A stretch of 45,532 nucleotides of DNA from an uncultured Clostridia bacterium (GCA_944391975.1 CALXVK010000004.1:1-45532), one strand, 5' to 3'. Shown: positions 17,734 to 28,400, numbered from the stretch's first letter. Notes: a model not told the origin generated them from the letters alone. Numbers and translations: made by a program.

Positions 17734-18337
17734 ATGGTTATAGAAGATGAAAGCTTACTTATAAAAGAAGCTAAATCTCGGAAATCGAAGAAGCCTTGAA
17801 ATATTAATAAAACAAAATATAGGACTTATATGGAGTATAGTAAAAAAATTTTTAAATAGTGGATATGAAAAAGATGATCTTTATCAAATTGGTTATATTG
17901 GTTTTATAAAAGCAGTTAAAAGATTTAATATAAATTTGGGTTATAAATTATCTACATACGCAGTACCATATATTATGGGAGAAATAAAAAAGTTTTTAAG
18001 AGATGATGGAATTATAAAAGTTAGTAGAAATATTAAAGAATTAGGAATTAAAGTAAGAGTGGATTCTATAAATGAAGAAATTTTTGAAAATGGTAAAGAA
18101 GAAAAAATAGCGCAATTATCCAATAAAATAGATGAACAGAGTAAAATTGTTGAAAGACTTAGTTTAGAAAATGTTATAAGTAAATTAAATGCTAGAGATA
18201 AAAAAATTATAAAATTAAGATATTTTAATTGTAAAACTCAAACAGAAGTTGCAAAGGTTTTAGGTATTTCTCAAGTTCAGGTTTCTAGGATTGAGAGAAA
18301 AATTTTAGATAATATAAAGGAAGAAATGTGTGTTTGA
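17734..18337 (+). CDS. sigF: Sporulation sigma-F factor, needs +1 recoding at CGG
   Basis: First forespore sigma factor, read 17734-17778 then 17780-18337 (200 residues). The zero frame MVIEDESLLIKEAKS meets CGG at codon 16 and stops six codons later. Skipping the C gives GNRRSLEILIKQNIGLIWSIV, then region 2 (DDLYQIGYIGFIKAVKRFN, STYAVPYIMGEIKKFLRDDG), the start of region 3 (IIKVSRNIKELG), and region 4 with its helix-turn-helix (TQTEVAKVLGISQVQVSRIE). At 200 residues it is shorter than Bacillus SigF (about 255), with most of region 3 reduced. It follows spoIIAB by seven bases and overlaps spoIID. No internal start could supply region 1.2/2.1, so recoding is needed for a full protein. Confidence 0.9.
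17779..17781 (+). other. In-frame CGG recoding site, sigF
   Basis: Context TCT CGG A. Read as TCT (C) GGA AAT, Ser-Gly-Asn. Confidence 0.88.
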
Positions 18338-19345
18338 AAGTTTTTAAGATTTTAAGCAAATTTAAAAAGATTATAATTTATATGATTATTTTAATAATTA
18401 TAATAAAATGTGGTTCTATTGTTTTTCAGAGTAAAACAGAAGAAACAATGTCAGAACAAGAAGAATTACCAGTGGCTTATAAAGAATTTGATTATGGAGA
18501 TTATACTACAATAAAATTATTACATACTAATACTGGTGAAGTTGAAGAAATTGCACTAGATGTTTATTTATATGGAGTTGTATCTGCTGAGATGCCAGCT
18601 TCTTACGATGAGGAAGCTTTAAGAGCACAGGCGATTGTTGCAAGAACTTATACAATTTATAAAATTATGAATGGTAGTAATCATCAAGAACAAAATGCCG
18701 ATATATGTGATAGCTCAGCTTGTTGTCAAGCATGGATTAGTAAAGAAAATAGGTTAGCTAGATGGGAAGAATCTTCACGTGAGTCAAATTGGTTAAAAAT
18801 TGAAAATGCTGTAAACTCTACGATTGGAGAAGTTATACTTTATGATGGACAGCCAATAGATGCTTTTTTTCATAGCAATAGTGGAGGAAGTACGGAAATT
18901 CCGGAAAATGTTTGGGGTGGTTCATTTCCATATTTACAAAGTGTTGAAACAGTCGGAGAAGAAGCTTATACTTCTTATGCTTCAGAGGTTGTTTTAAGTA
19001 AAGATGAATTAATACAAAAAATGTTAAGTAGTTATTCTACATTTACTATTAATTTCGAAGATGAAAATCCAATTCAAATCTTAGAGTATACAGACAGTCG
19101 GGAGAGTGAAAAAAATAAAAATTGGAAATATAGAAATTACAGGAACAGATTGTAGAAGTATATTTGGTTTAAGATCTGCCAAATTTGAAGTTTCAATTGA
19201 GGGAGACAATATAAAATTTTCAGTAACAGGATACGGACATGGAGTGGGTTTGAGTCAATGTGGAGCAGATAGTCTAGCAAAACAAGGCTATAAAGCAGAA
19301 GAAATAGTAAAATATTATTTTAAAAATGTGGAAATAAGTGAATAA
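18328..19345 (+). CDS. spoIID: Stage II sporulation protein SpoIID, needs +1 recoding at CGG
   Basis: Lytic transglycosylase of the engulfment machinery, read 18328-19098 then 19100-19345 (338 residues, like the usual 340 or so). It has an N-terminal membrane anchor (about 12-28), the family motif VYLYGVVSAEMPASYDEEALRAQAIVAR split over about 80-110, and HSNSGGSTE. At codon 258 the frame meets CGG after GAC AGT. Skipping C gives TDS-GRVKKIKIGN, matching the conserved Ser-Gly-Arg-Val segment of SpoIID, then GHGVGLSQCGADSLAKQGY, the C-terminal signature. Without the shift that signature is lost. The start is GTG 18328 or TTG 18334, both after AAAGGAAG and overlapping the sigF end. Confidence 0.92.
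19099..19101 (+). other. In-frame CGG recoding site, spoIID
   Basis: Context AGT CGG G. Read as AGT (C) GGG AGA GTG, Ser-Gly-Arg-Val. Confidence 0.9.
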
Positions 19346-19409
19346 ATTGGATGAAAAAAGAGAATACTTTTTTATATAGAAGAATGAATTTAAAAAAGGA
19401 GAGATTAAT

Positions 19410-20219
19410 ATGAGTGAGAAATATAAAAAAGTATTAATAGCTGTTGGAATAACTTTATGTGTTACAATAGTAACATTTGCTGTTATTTTTATAGGTTATA
19501 CTCAAAATTTAAAAAATACATCTGATTATGGCTTAGTTACAACAAATACAATTAATAGTGTTGTTGATAATTATGGTGAAAATACAAGTCAAACAAGTGG
19601 AACAGATGATTTGAGTATCAATGAAGCTCTAAATCAAACTTTAAATAATTTTAATAGCACAAATTTGGTTCAAGGAGAAACTTTAAATACAACATCAACA
19701 TCTACAGAGAATACTGCAACTTCAGAAAATACAAGCTCTACTGAAGTTGCAGAAAACACGGAAAATGAAACAGTAGAAGAAGTGTCCCAAGAAGCTAAAG
19801 AATCAGAGCCAGTTTCTTTTATTGCTCCAGTTTCAGGTGAAATAATAACAGATTATGCTAATGAAAGCTTAATATATTCAGAAACATTACAAGAATGGAC
19901 AACACATCTTGGAATTGATATAAAAGCTGATAAAACTAGTGTAGTAGTTGCAAGTGAGTCTGGAACAGTAAAAAGTATAAAAAATGATCCAAGATATGGA
20001 TTATCAATTACTATTTCACATAATGATGGATATGAAACAGTTTATTCAAATTTACTATCAAGTGAATTTGTAAATGAAGGCGATACAGTAGAACAAGGAC
20101 AGACAATAGGAACAGTTGGAGAAAGTGCAAGCTTTGAGATTGCAGAAGTACCACACTTGCATTTTGAAATGTATAAAGATGGAGAATCTGTAAATCCAAC
20201 AAGTTATTTAAGTGAATAA
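19410..20219 (+). CDS. spoIIQ: SpoIIQ-like M23 peptidase
   Basis: A 269-residue forespore-type membrane protein: a short cytoplasmic start, one membrane span (about 8-30), a Thr/Ser/Asn/Glu-rich linker (about 35-135) and a C-terminal LytM/M23 domain (about 140-269). The metal ligands appear intact: His and Asp in THLGIDI and HxH in PHLHFEM. In Bacillus subtilis SpoIIQ one ligand is lost, while clostridial versions keep it. SpoIIQ pairs with SpoIIIAH across the engulfment membranes. The location just after spoIID supports the call over a general cell-wall hydrolase. GGAG precedes the ATG. Confidence 0.85.
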   Translation: MSEKYKKVLIAVGITLCVTIVTFAVIFIGYTQNLKNTSDYGLVTTNTINSVVDNYGENTSQTSGTDDLSINEALNQTLNNFNSTNLVQGETLNTTSTSTENTATSENTSSTEVAENTENETVEEVSQEAKESEPVSFIAPVSGEIITDYANESLIYSETLQEWTTHLGIDIKADKTSVVVASESGTVKSIKNDPRYGLSITISHNDGYETVYSNLLSSEFVNEGDTVEQGQTIGTVGESASFEIAEVPHLHFEMYKDGESVNPTSYLSE

Positions 20220-20236
20220 AAAATTAATCATTTATT

Positions 20237-20280
20237 AAAAATTCCTAACAAATATTATGTTAGGAGTTTTTAATTTTTTT
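20237..20280 (+). terminator. Terminator after the SpoIIQ-like gene
   Basis: AAAAATTCCTAACA (20237-20250) pairs, with one G-U, with TGTTAGGAGTTTTT (20258-20271), followed by T residues. Confidence 0.85.
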
Positions 20281-20343
20281 ACATTGTAAATAAATAGCTT
20301 TTGTGATAATATAATTTTGAAATAAATAAAAAAAGAGGTACAA

Positions 20344-21063
20344 ATGATAGAGATAAAAAATGTTAATGAATCTTATGTTGATGGAATTAAAGTTATAGAT
20401 AATATGAATCTTACAATTGAAGATGGCGTAGTATTTGGATTTATTGGTCCGAATGGAGCAGGAAAGACTACTACAATTGAAATGATTACAGGAGTTTTAG
20501 GAATAGATAGTGGAGATATTTTAATTGATGGGAAAAGCATAAAGACTGATCCAATAGAAGCCAAGAAAAAATTCGGATTTGTTCCAGATACACCAGATGT
20601 ATTTGAAAAATTAACTGGGTTAGAATATCTAAATTTTATTGGAGATGTTTATGAAATATCTGCAAAAGATAGATTAGAAAGGGTAAAAAGACTTTCTGAA
20701 AAATTTAATATACAAGAACATTTAAAAGATAGAATCCAAAGCTATTCTCATGGAATGAAACAAAAACTCTTAATTATAAGTGTACTTTTGCATAATCCTA
20801 AAAATTGGATTTTAGATGAACCAATGACTGGTTTGGATCCTAAAGCCTCATACACATTGAAAAAACTAATGAAAGAACATAGTAAAAATGGAAATACAGT
20901 ATTTTTTTCAACACATGTTTTAGAAGTTGCAGAAAAGATATGTGATAAAATTGCTGTTATTGATAAAGGAAAGATCATTTTTGTTGGTACTGTGGAGGAA
21001 CTTAAATTAAAAGCCAAGAGCAATTCATCATTGGAAGAGTCTTTCTTGAAAATAGTAGAATAA
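20344..21063 (+). CDS. ABC transporter ATP-binding protein
   Basis: A 239-residue ATPase with Walker A GPNGAGKTT (about 36-44), signature YSHGMKQKL, Walker B WILDEPMTGLDPKA and the switch His in STHVLEVAEK. It resembles the ATPases of ABC-2 export systems of the YtrB/natA kind. The permease gene follows 51 bases later, so the two form one transporter. The substrate is unknown. Confidence 0.94.
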   Translation: MIEIKNVNESYVDGIKVIDNMNLTIEDGVVFGFIGPNGAGKTTTIEMITGVLGIDSGDILIDGKSIKTDPIEAKKKFGFVPDTPDVFEKLTGLEYLNFIGDVYEISAKDRLERVKRLSEKFNIQEHLKDRIQSYSHGMKQKLLIISVLLHNPKNWILDEPMTGLDPKASYTLKKLMKEHSKNGNTVFFSTHVLEVAEKICDKIAVIDKGKIIFVGTVEELKLKAKSNSSLEESFLKIVE

Positions 21064-21114
21064 TAAATATAATTTTTATCTTAAAATAAAATACATAAGA
21101 AAAGGATTTTTTAG

Positions 21115-22758
21115 ATGAATAGTTTAATAGGAGTAATATTTAAAAATTCCAAAAGAAGAGATAATAAAAATAAAATATCAAAAAGAGAAATTTTTTTAAA
21201 TGCTATTTCATTTATAATAGTATTTGGCTTTTTAGCACTAATAATGGGAATTATTAGTATATATGTAACGATAAAATTATCAGAAATTGAACAAACTTAT
21301 GCTTTTATTAATATTTTGCTTTTGTTAAATTTTATATTATTATTTGCTAAAAGCATTTTTGAAAGTTTAAATGTTTTATATTTTTCAAAAGATTTGAAAG
21401 TATTATTAAGATTGCCATTAAAGTCAAAGGATATTTTAAATGCGAAACTTATTAACATGATTGTTTCAGAATATGAAATGGAAATTATAATGCTTGCAAT
21501 TCCAATTATCGTGTATGGAATATATACTAATGTTAGTCTAATATTTTACTTATATATGATTATAATATTGATAATTTTACCGGTTATTCCAATTCTTATA
21601 ACTTCATTTATAATTGCAATTATCATGAGATTTACTAATTCTATAAAAAACAAAAATAAAGCAATGTATATAACTATTTTTGTTGCGATTTTTTTAGTTG
21701 GAATAATAACTTCTTTTTTTGAAACAAATTCCTATTTATCTATTTCAAGTTTTGAAGATATGATTTTAACTGCAAATGGATTATCAGAATATATTGCAAA
21801 TTCATTTATACTAATAAAACCAATAATAAATACACTTGTAAATTATGATAATGTTATTGGATTTCAGAATCTAATAACCTATATTGTAGAAAGTGTAATA
21901 TGTTATAAAATAATAGTATTTTTAATGTCTAAAATATATTTAAAAGGAGCAGTTGGAACTACTATAAATAGTTCAAAAAGAAAATCTATTTTAAATAATG
22001 AGCTGACATTAAAGGATTTTAAAAAGAAAAACAAAAATATAGCTTATCTAAAAAAAGAAGTAAAAATACTTTCAAGGACCCCAATATTTTTATTACAATG
22101 TATAATTATGCCAATTATATATCCAATTCTAGTGTTTTTAATTATGGCAGGTTTTATAAGTTTTGCAAATAGTGTGGGAGTTGATGCATTATCAGAATTT
22201 TATAATAGATTGTTAGATGTCTCTGGAACTGCTATTTTAATATGCATAGGACAAGTTTTTTATATGATGAATTTTTGCTCAATTATAGCTGTGTCAAAAG
22301 AAAGCAAGAATTCTATAATAATTAAATATATTCCTGTAAAATTAAAAACTCAATTTAATATAAAAATATCTTTAGGTATATTACTAAATATGATTTCAGG
22401 ATTTTTAGTTTCAGTTGTATATTGTATTTGTACAAAAAATTTTTCAAATACTGTAATTTTATTTATTGTGTTAATATTTGTTAATATTATCTGTGAAAAA
22501 ATAAAAATTTTAATTGATTTAAAAAGACCTCAAATTTCATGGGATAATGAATATACTATGATGAAACAAAATACTAATGTTTTATATGAATTATTTTATA
22601 CTTTAATAGTAATTGGAATATCAATGTTAATTACTATTTTTATAAAAAATATATTATTATACTTGATTTTTGTTTTATTTTTATGCATAATTATAAACAC
22701 TTTAATTAATGAGTATTTATATCAAAAACAAGATTATATTTTTAGAAAAATATTCTAA
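21115..22758 (+). CDS. ABC transporter permease
   Basis: A 547-residue polytopic membrane protein with about twelve predicted spans in two halves, separated by a soluble region around residue 285-315 (SSKRKSILNNELTLKDFKKKNKNIAYLKKEVKIL). It is encoded right after an ABC ATPase and is presumably its membrane partner. The layout fits the large ABC-2-like permeases of Firmicutes. No specific substrate can be named. Confidence 0.85.
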   Translation: MNSLIGVIFKNSKRRDNKNKISKREIFLNAISFIIVFGFLALIMGIISIYVTIKLSEIEQTYAFINILLLLNFILLFAKSIFESLNVLYFSKDLKVLLRLPLKSKDILNAKLINMIVSEYEMEIIMLAIPIIVYGIYTNVSLIFYLYMIIILIILPVIPILITSFIIAIIMRFTNSIKNKNKAMYITIFVAIFLVGIITSFFETNSYLSISSFEDMILTANGLSEYIANSFILIKPIINTLVNYDNVIGFQNLITYIVESVICYKIIVFLMSKIYLKGAVGTTINSSKRKSILNNELTLKDFKKKNKNIAYLKKEVKILSRTPIFLLQCIIMPIIYPILVFLIMAGFISFANSVGVDALSEFYNRLLDVSGTAILICIGQVFYMMNFCSIIAVSKESKNSIIIKYIPVKLKTQFNIKISLGILLNMISGFLVSVVYCICTKNFSNTVILFIVLIFVNIICEKIKILIDLKRPQISWDNEYTMMKQNTNVLYELFYTLIVIGISMLITIFIKNILLYLIFVLFLCIIINTLINEYLYQKQDYIFRKIF

Positions 22759-22838
22759 TATAAATGCTTTTTGGGTTGAAATATATAATTTTAAATGATA
22801 TAATTCAAAAGTAAATTTGAAAAGAAGAGGGATAAAAA

Positions 22839-23348
22839 ATGGCAAGCAAAAAAGATCCAAAAGATGTTAAAGAAGTTGTTGAAAATGATAATAAAAAATC
22901 TAAAAAAAATAAGAATTTAAAAACAACAGAAAAAGAAAATAGAAAAGTTGAAAAAAAAGTTCAAAAAGAAGTAGCTAAAAAAAATAAAGAAGAAGAAAAG
23001 AAAATTGCTCAAAAAATAAAAGATAATACAAAACGAAAAAAAGAAGATGAAAAAGAAAAAAACAAATTAGCTAAAGAAACTGCAAAAAAAGAAAAGGAAA
23101 AAAATAAGGCTGATAAAGCAAAGAAAAAACAGAAGCAAAAAGAAAAAATGGCAACTTTATCAGGTGATGAATTAAAAAAATATAAAGCAAAAATAAAAGA
23201 AGATGAGAAAAAAGCAAAAAAATCAGCAAAAGCTAAAAAAGAAAAAATTGATGCTTCAAAAATAGCAACAGCAGTAATTGCATTTATATTGTGTTTATTA
23301 ATGCTTTTATCTATATGTGGAACTCTATTATTTTATATTTTTGCTTAA
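22839..23348 (+). CDS. Lys/Glu-rich tail-anchored membrane protein
   Basis: A 169-residue protein whose first about 135 residues are almost all Lys, Glu, Asp, Ala and Asn and predict a long charged helix or disordered segment. One membrane span (about 143-168, IATAVIAFILCLLMLLSICG) ends the protein, so the charged part probably faces the cytosol. I do not recognise it. It lies 27 bases before cdaA and may be co-transcribed. Homology searches will be confused by its low complexity. Confidence 0.75.
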   Translation: MASKKDPKDVKEVVENDNKKSKKNKNLKTTEKENRKVEKKVQKEVAKKNKEEEKKIAQKIKDNTKRKKEDEKEKNKLAKETAKKEKEKNKADKAKKKQKQKEKMATLSGDELKKYKAKIKEDEKKAKKSAKAKKEKIDASKIATAVIAFILCLLMLLSICGTLLFYIFA

Positions 23349-23375
23349 AAATTATAAGATTAGAGGAAGTTAATA

Positions 23376-24323
23376 ATGTTTCAAAGTATACAAGATTCAA
23401 TTCAAGAATTATATAATACAGATATAGTTAATTATTTTAGAAGTTTTGGAGAAAATCCACTAAAATTAATAATTGGTATTTTAGATATAGCAATTGTTTG
23501 TTTTTTAATATATAAAGCGGTTAAAATCTTAAAAAAAACAAGAGCATGGCAATTATTAAAAGGAATAGTTGTATTAGTAATAGTTACTCTTATTAGTGGA
23601 TGGCTTAATTTTACAATACTACATTCTATTTTAACATCAGTTATGATGTATGGTGGATTTGCATTAATTGTTGTATTTCAACCAGAGCTTAGAAGAGGAT
23701 TAGAACAACTTGGCTCAGGAAAACTTAGAAGATTTTTTGGAATAACAAAAGATGTTGAAAGCAAAACAAAAGAAACGGTTTACCAAGTTGTAATAGCTGC
23801 AACAGAACTTGCAAATAAAAAAACAGGTGCTCTTATCGTTCTAGAAAGAGATATAAAAATTCAAGATATTATATCAACAGGAATACCAATAAATTCAGAG
23901 GTTTCTCCTCAATTATTAGTAAATATATTTGTTCCAAATACTCCGCTTCATGATGGAGCAGTAGTAATTAGTGATAATAAAATATCAGCTGCATGTTGTA
24001 TGTTACCATTATCAAATGATCAGGATATTTCAAAAGAGTTAGGAACTAGACATAGAGCAGCAATAGGATTATCTAGTCAATCTGATTCGATTGTAGTAGT
24101 TGTTTCAGAAGAAACAGGAAAAATTTCTATAGCAAAAGATGGTACTTTAATTGCAGATGTTAAAGCAGATGTTTTAAAGAAAATTTTACTTAAAAACATG
24201 GTTTGGGAAAAACAACAACCAGTTACTCAAACAGAAGCAAAAACAATAGAAAGTCAAACGGCAGAGGTAAAAACAGTTCAGGCAGATAAAACATCAAAAC
24301 CAGAAAATACAAAAGAAGCTTAG
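23376..24323 (+). CDS. cdaA: Diadenylate cyclase CdaA
   Basis: Makes cyclic di-AMP from two ATP. The 315 residues begin with three membrane spans (about 28-100), then the DAC domain with its two catalytic motifs: LHDGAVVI (about 191-198) and GTRHRAAIG (about 222-230). The tail is a Gln/Thr/Lys-rich low-complexity extension. CdaA usually lies upstream of the regulator cdaR and glmM, but neither is here. Start ATG follows GAGGAAG. Confidence 0.95.
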   Translation: MFQSIQDSIQELYNTDIVNYFRSFGENPLKLIIGILDIAIVCFLIYKAVKILKKTRAWQLLKGIVVLVIVTLISGWLNFTILHSILTSVMMYGGFALIVVFQPELRRGLEQLGSGKLRRFFGITKDVESKTKETVYQVVIAATELANKKTGALIVLERDIKIQDIISTGIPINSEVSPQLLVNIFVPNTPLHDGAVVISDNKISAACCMLPLSNDQDISKELGTRHRAAIGLSSQSDSIVVVVSEETGKISIAKDGTLIADVKADVLKKILLKNMVWEKQQPVTQTEAKTIESQTAEVKTVQADKTSKPENTKEA

Positions 24324-24336
24324 AATATATTTTTAT

Positions 24337-24366
24337 AGCGTACTTAAGAAAATAAGTACGCTTTTT
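24337..24366 (+). terminator. Terminator after cdaA
   Basis: AGCGTACTTA (24337-24346) pairs perfectly with TAAGTACGCT (24353-24362), followed by TTTT. Confidence 0.85.
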
Positions 24367-24402
24367 GTATAAAGAAGAATGCTACTGAGAAAGGGTACTA
24401 AA

Positions 24403-25141
24403 ATGAGAAATATAAAATTAGTAATAGAATATGATGGTAGAAAGTTCAATCGGTTGGCAAAAGCAGCCAAATTCGCTTAATATTCAAGGAGAAATAGAAA
24501 GAGCAATTAAAGAACTTACTGGAGAAGAAGTTAATTTGATAGCTTCTGGAAGAACAGACGCTGGAGTTCATGCTTTTGCACAAGTTGCAAATTTTAAAAT
24601 TGAAAATGAGAAAATTCCAATTGAGAAATTTGCAATTGCATTAAATTCTAAATTAAAACAGAGTATTAGAATTCAATCAGCAGAAGAAGTGAACGAAAAA
24701 TTTCATAGTAGATATTCAGTTCATTCTAAAACATATAGATATATTATAAATAATTCAGAATTTGGTAGTGCTATTTTTAGAGAATTCGAATATAATTTTC
24801 CAATTAAATTAGATGTGAATGAGATGAAAAAAGCTGTTAAATATTTTGAAGGAGAACATGATTTTAAAGCTTTTAAAGCTAGTGGTACTAGTTCTAAAAA
24901 TAGTGTGAGAACTATTTATAAAGCAGAAATTATTTATGATGAACCAAGAATAAAGATTGAACTTACAGGAAATGGTTTTTTGTATAATATGGTAAGAATT
25001 ATAGCTGGTACACTTTTGGATGTTGGATTAGGAAAAACAAAACCAGAAGAAATACCTGATATAATTAAGTCTGGTGATAGAAAGCAGGCAGGTAGAACAC
25101 TTCCTGCACATGGACTTTATTTAGTAAAAGTAGAATATTAA
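24403..25141 (+). CDS. truA: tRNA pseudouridine synthase TruA, needs +1 recoding at CGG
   Basis: Isomerises uridines 38-40 in the tRNA anticodon arm. Read 24403-24450 then 24452-25141 (245 residues, the normal length). The zero frame begins MRNIKLVIEYDGRKFN, meets CGG at codon 17 and stops soon after. Skipping the C gives N-GWQKQPNSLNIQGEIE, matching the family N-terminus (YDG then GWQ). The catalytic Asp is in SGRTDAGVHA (about 50). The shift lies before the active site, and a start inside the second part would lose the first strand. It has GAAAGGG before its ATG, and rqcP follows 13 bases later. Confidence 0.95.
24451..24453 (+). other. In-frame CGG recoding site, truA
   Basis: Context AAT CGG T. 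Read as AAT (C) GGT TGG, Asn-Gly-Trp. Confidence 0.92.
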
Positions 25142-25154
25142 AAAGAGGTATGGT

Positions 25155-25389
25155 ATGAGAATAGATAAATTTTTAAAATTATCAAGAGTAATAAAAAGAA
25201 GAACTGTTGCAAATGAAGCAGCAGATAATCGGAAGAATTTCTGTAAATGGAAAAGTAGTTAAAGCAAGTTATGAAGTAAAGATTGGAGATATTGTTGAAA
25301 TTAAATTTGGAGATAAAATTTCTAAGTTTGAAATTTTACAAATTCCTACGTCACAAAAAATTACAGGGGAAATTATTAAAATTTTATAA
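25155..25389 (+). CDS. rqcP: S4-domain ribosome quality control protein RqcP, needs +1 recoding at CGG
   Basis: A 77-residue S4 RNA-binding protein of the RqcP/YabO type, which with RqcH adds alanine tails to chains on stalled 50S subunits. Read 25155-25229 then 25231-25389. The zero frame MRIDKFLKLSRVIKRRTVANEAADN matches the family start, then meets CGG at codon 26. Skipping C gives GRISVNGKVVKASYEVKIGD, the conserved middle of the S4 fold. Without the shift translation soon ends. The ATG follows AAAAGAGG with an overlapping two-codon ATG just upstream. It lies between truA and dnaE. Confidence 0.9.
25230..25232 (+). other. In-frame CGG recoding site, rqcP
   Basis: Context AAT CGG A. Read as AAT (C) GGA AGA ATT, Asn-Gly-Arg-Ile. 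Confidence 0.92.
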
Positions 25390-25441
25390 AGAAATAATTG
25401 TTTAATAAAAATATTGTATAAAATTATGAAAGGAGCAAAAA

Positions 25442-28400
25442 ATGGGAAAATTTGTGCATTTACATGTTCATAGTGAGTATAGCTTGTTAGATGGTATGTG
25501 TAGAATTACAGAACTACCTAAAAGAGCAAAAGAACTTGGTATGGATGCAATAGCTTTAACAGATCATGGAGTTATGTTTGGTGTTGTTTCTTTTTTTGAG
25601 GAATGCCAAAAACAAGGAATTAAAGCCATTATTGGTTGTGAAATGTATGTTGCTCCAGGAAGTAGATTTAATAAAGAAGGTGGAATAAATGATAATAAAT
25701 ATTATCATTTGATATTACTTGTTAAAAATGATGAGGGATATCAAAATTTAATTAAACTAGTATCATCTGGTTTCACAGAAGGATTTTATAGCAAACCTAG
25801 AATTGATAAAGAGCTTTTAGAAAAGCATCATGAAGGATTAATCTGTTTAAGTGCATGTTTAGCTGGTGAAGTAAATAGGGCAATATTAGATGGAGATATG
25901 GATAAAGCAGAAGAAGTTGCGTTATGGTATAAAAATTTATTTGGAGAAGATTATTATTTAGAAATTCAAAATAATGGTTTGCCAGATCAAATTTTAGCAA
26001 ATCAAAAATTAATAGAACTATCTAGAAAGTTAGATATACCACTTGTTGCTACGGTAGACAGTCATTATTTAAGAAAAGAAGATAGTTATATTCATGAAAT
26101 TTTATTATGTATGCAAACAGGAAAAAGAATTACAGATGAAGATAGAATGCGTTTTGAAACAAATGAATTTTATATAAAAAGTCCAGAAGAAATGATTGAT
26201 TATTTTGAAGCTGTTCCAGAAGCAATAGAAAATACATGTAAAATAGCTGATAAATGTAATTTTGAATTCGAATTTGGAGTTACAAAACTTCCTAATTATG
26301 ATGTTCCGGATGGATTTAAAACACATGAGGAATATTTAAGAAAATTATGTAATGATGGAATGAAAGAAAGATATGGAGAAAATCCAAACAAAAAAATATT
26401 AGATAGGATAGAATATGAGTTTTCTGTTATATCTAAAATGGGATATATTGATTATTACTTAATTGTTTGGGATTTTATTCATTATGCAAAAACAAATGGA
26501 ATCCCTGTAGGACCTGGTAGAGGTTCAGGAGCAGGTTCAATTATTGCTTATATTATAGGAATAACTGATATTGACCCTATAAAGTATAATCTACTTTTTG
26601 AAAGATTTTTAAATCCAGAAAGAATTAGTATGCCTGATTTTGACGTGGATTTTTGTTATGAAAGAAGAGAAGAAGTTATTCAATACGTTACTAGAAAATA
26701 TGGAGCTGATCATGTTTCACAAATTATAACATTTGGAACTTTAGCTGCTAAAAATGTTATAAGAAGTGTCGGAAGAGTTTTAGATATTCCGCTTCAAGAA
26801 GTAGATAAAATTGCAAAAATGATACCTAATGAGATTCATATTACAATTGATAAAGCATTAGAGGAAAATAAGGAACTTAAAAGTTTATATGAAGAAAATG
26901 AAACAGTACATGGATTGATAGATATTTCAAAAGCATTAGAAGGAATGCCAAAAAATGCATCAACACATGCTTGTCGGAGTTGTTATAACAAAAGATCCTG
27001 TTGATACTTATGTTCCACTTTATGTAAATGATGAAAATGTTGTGGCAGAATATACAATGACTCTTTTAGAAAAATTAGGCCTTTTAAAAATGGATTTTTT
27101 AGGTTTAAGAACTCTTACAGTAATTGATGATTGTAAAAAGTTAGTGCTTAAAAATAGAGGAATAAAAGTAGAATTTGATAAAGAAATGAATGATCCAAAT
27201 GTATATAAGTTATGGCAAGAAGGTCAAACCTTGGGTATTTTTCAATTTGAAAGCAAAGGTATGACTAGTTTTATGAAAGAACTTAAGCCAGATTGCTTAG
27301 AAGATTTGATAGCAGGAGTTTCTTTATATAGACCAGGACCTATGGATCAGATTCCAAGATATATCAAAGGAAAAAGAAATCCAGGTCATAATGAATACAC
27401 TCATCCAGCATTAGAGCCAATATTAAATGTTACTTATGGATGTATGGTATATCAAGAACAAGTTATGCAAATTGTAAGAGACTTAGCAGGTTATTCTTTA
27501 GGAAGAGCAGACCTTGTTCGTCGTGCTATGGGAAAGAAAAAACTTGATGTAATGGCAAAAGAAAGAGAAGTTTTTATTCATGGACAAGTAGATGAAAATG
27601 GAAATATTGTAGTTCCTGGATGTGTAAGAAATGGAATTGATGAAGAATCTGCAAATAAAATATTTGATGAGATGGCTGAATTTGCAAAATATGCTTTTAA
27701 TAAATCTCATGCAGCCTGTTATGCAGTAGTTTCATATCAAACAGCATATTTAAAAGCATATTATAAAGAAGAATTAATGGCAGCAACTTTAAATTCATTT
27801 TTAGGTAATTTAGATAAAATTCCAGGGTATATTGAAGAATGTAAAAATTTAAATATAGAGGTTTTAAATCCTAGTATAAATGAAAGTGATTCGAAATTTA
27901 CAGTAAAAAATAATAAAATTAGATTTGGACTTGGAAGTATTAAAAATGTTGGAGTAGCTGTAGTAGAAGAATTAGTGAAAGAAAGAGAAGAAAATGGTTT
28001 ATATAAAGATTTTATAGATTTTTGTGAAAGAACAAAAAATTATTCTATAAATAAAAAATGTATTGAAAGTTTAATTAAAGCGGGAGCTTTTGATGAATTT
28101 GGAAAAACTAGGAGAACACTTTTAGCATCTTTTGAAAGTATTATTGATGAGATAAATAGTTCTAATAGAAACAAAATGGAAAATCAAGTTTCTATGTTTG
28201 ATTTATTTTCAGATGAAGAAAAAATTTCTATAAAATATAAATTTATTGAAATGCCAGAATTTGATGTAAAAGAATTTTTGGGATTTGAGAAAGAAATGTT
28301 AGGAATTTATTTATCAGGTCATCCACTAGATAAATATAAGAAAAAATTAAAAGCACTCACAAATATCAATTCTCTTAATTTAATAGAAATAGTAGAAGAA

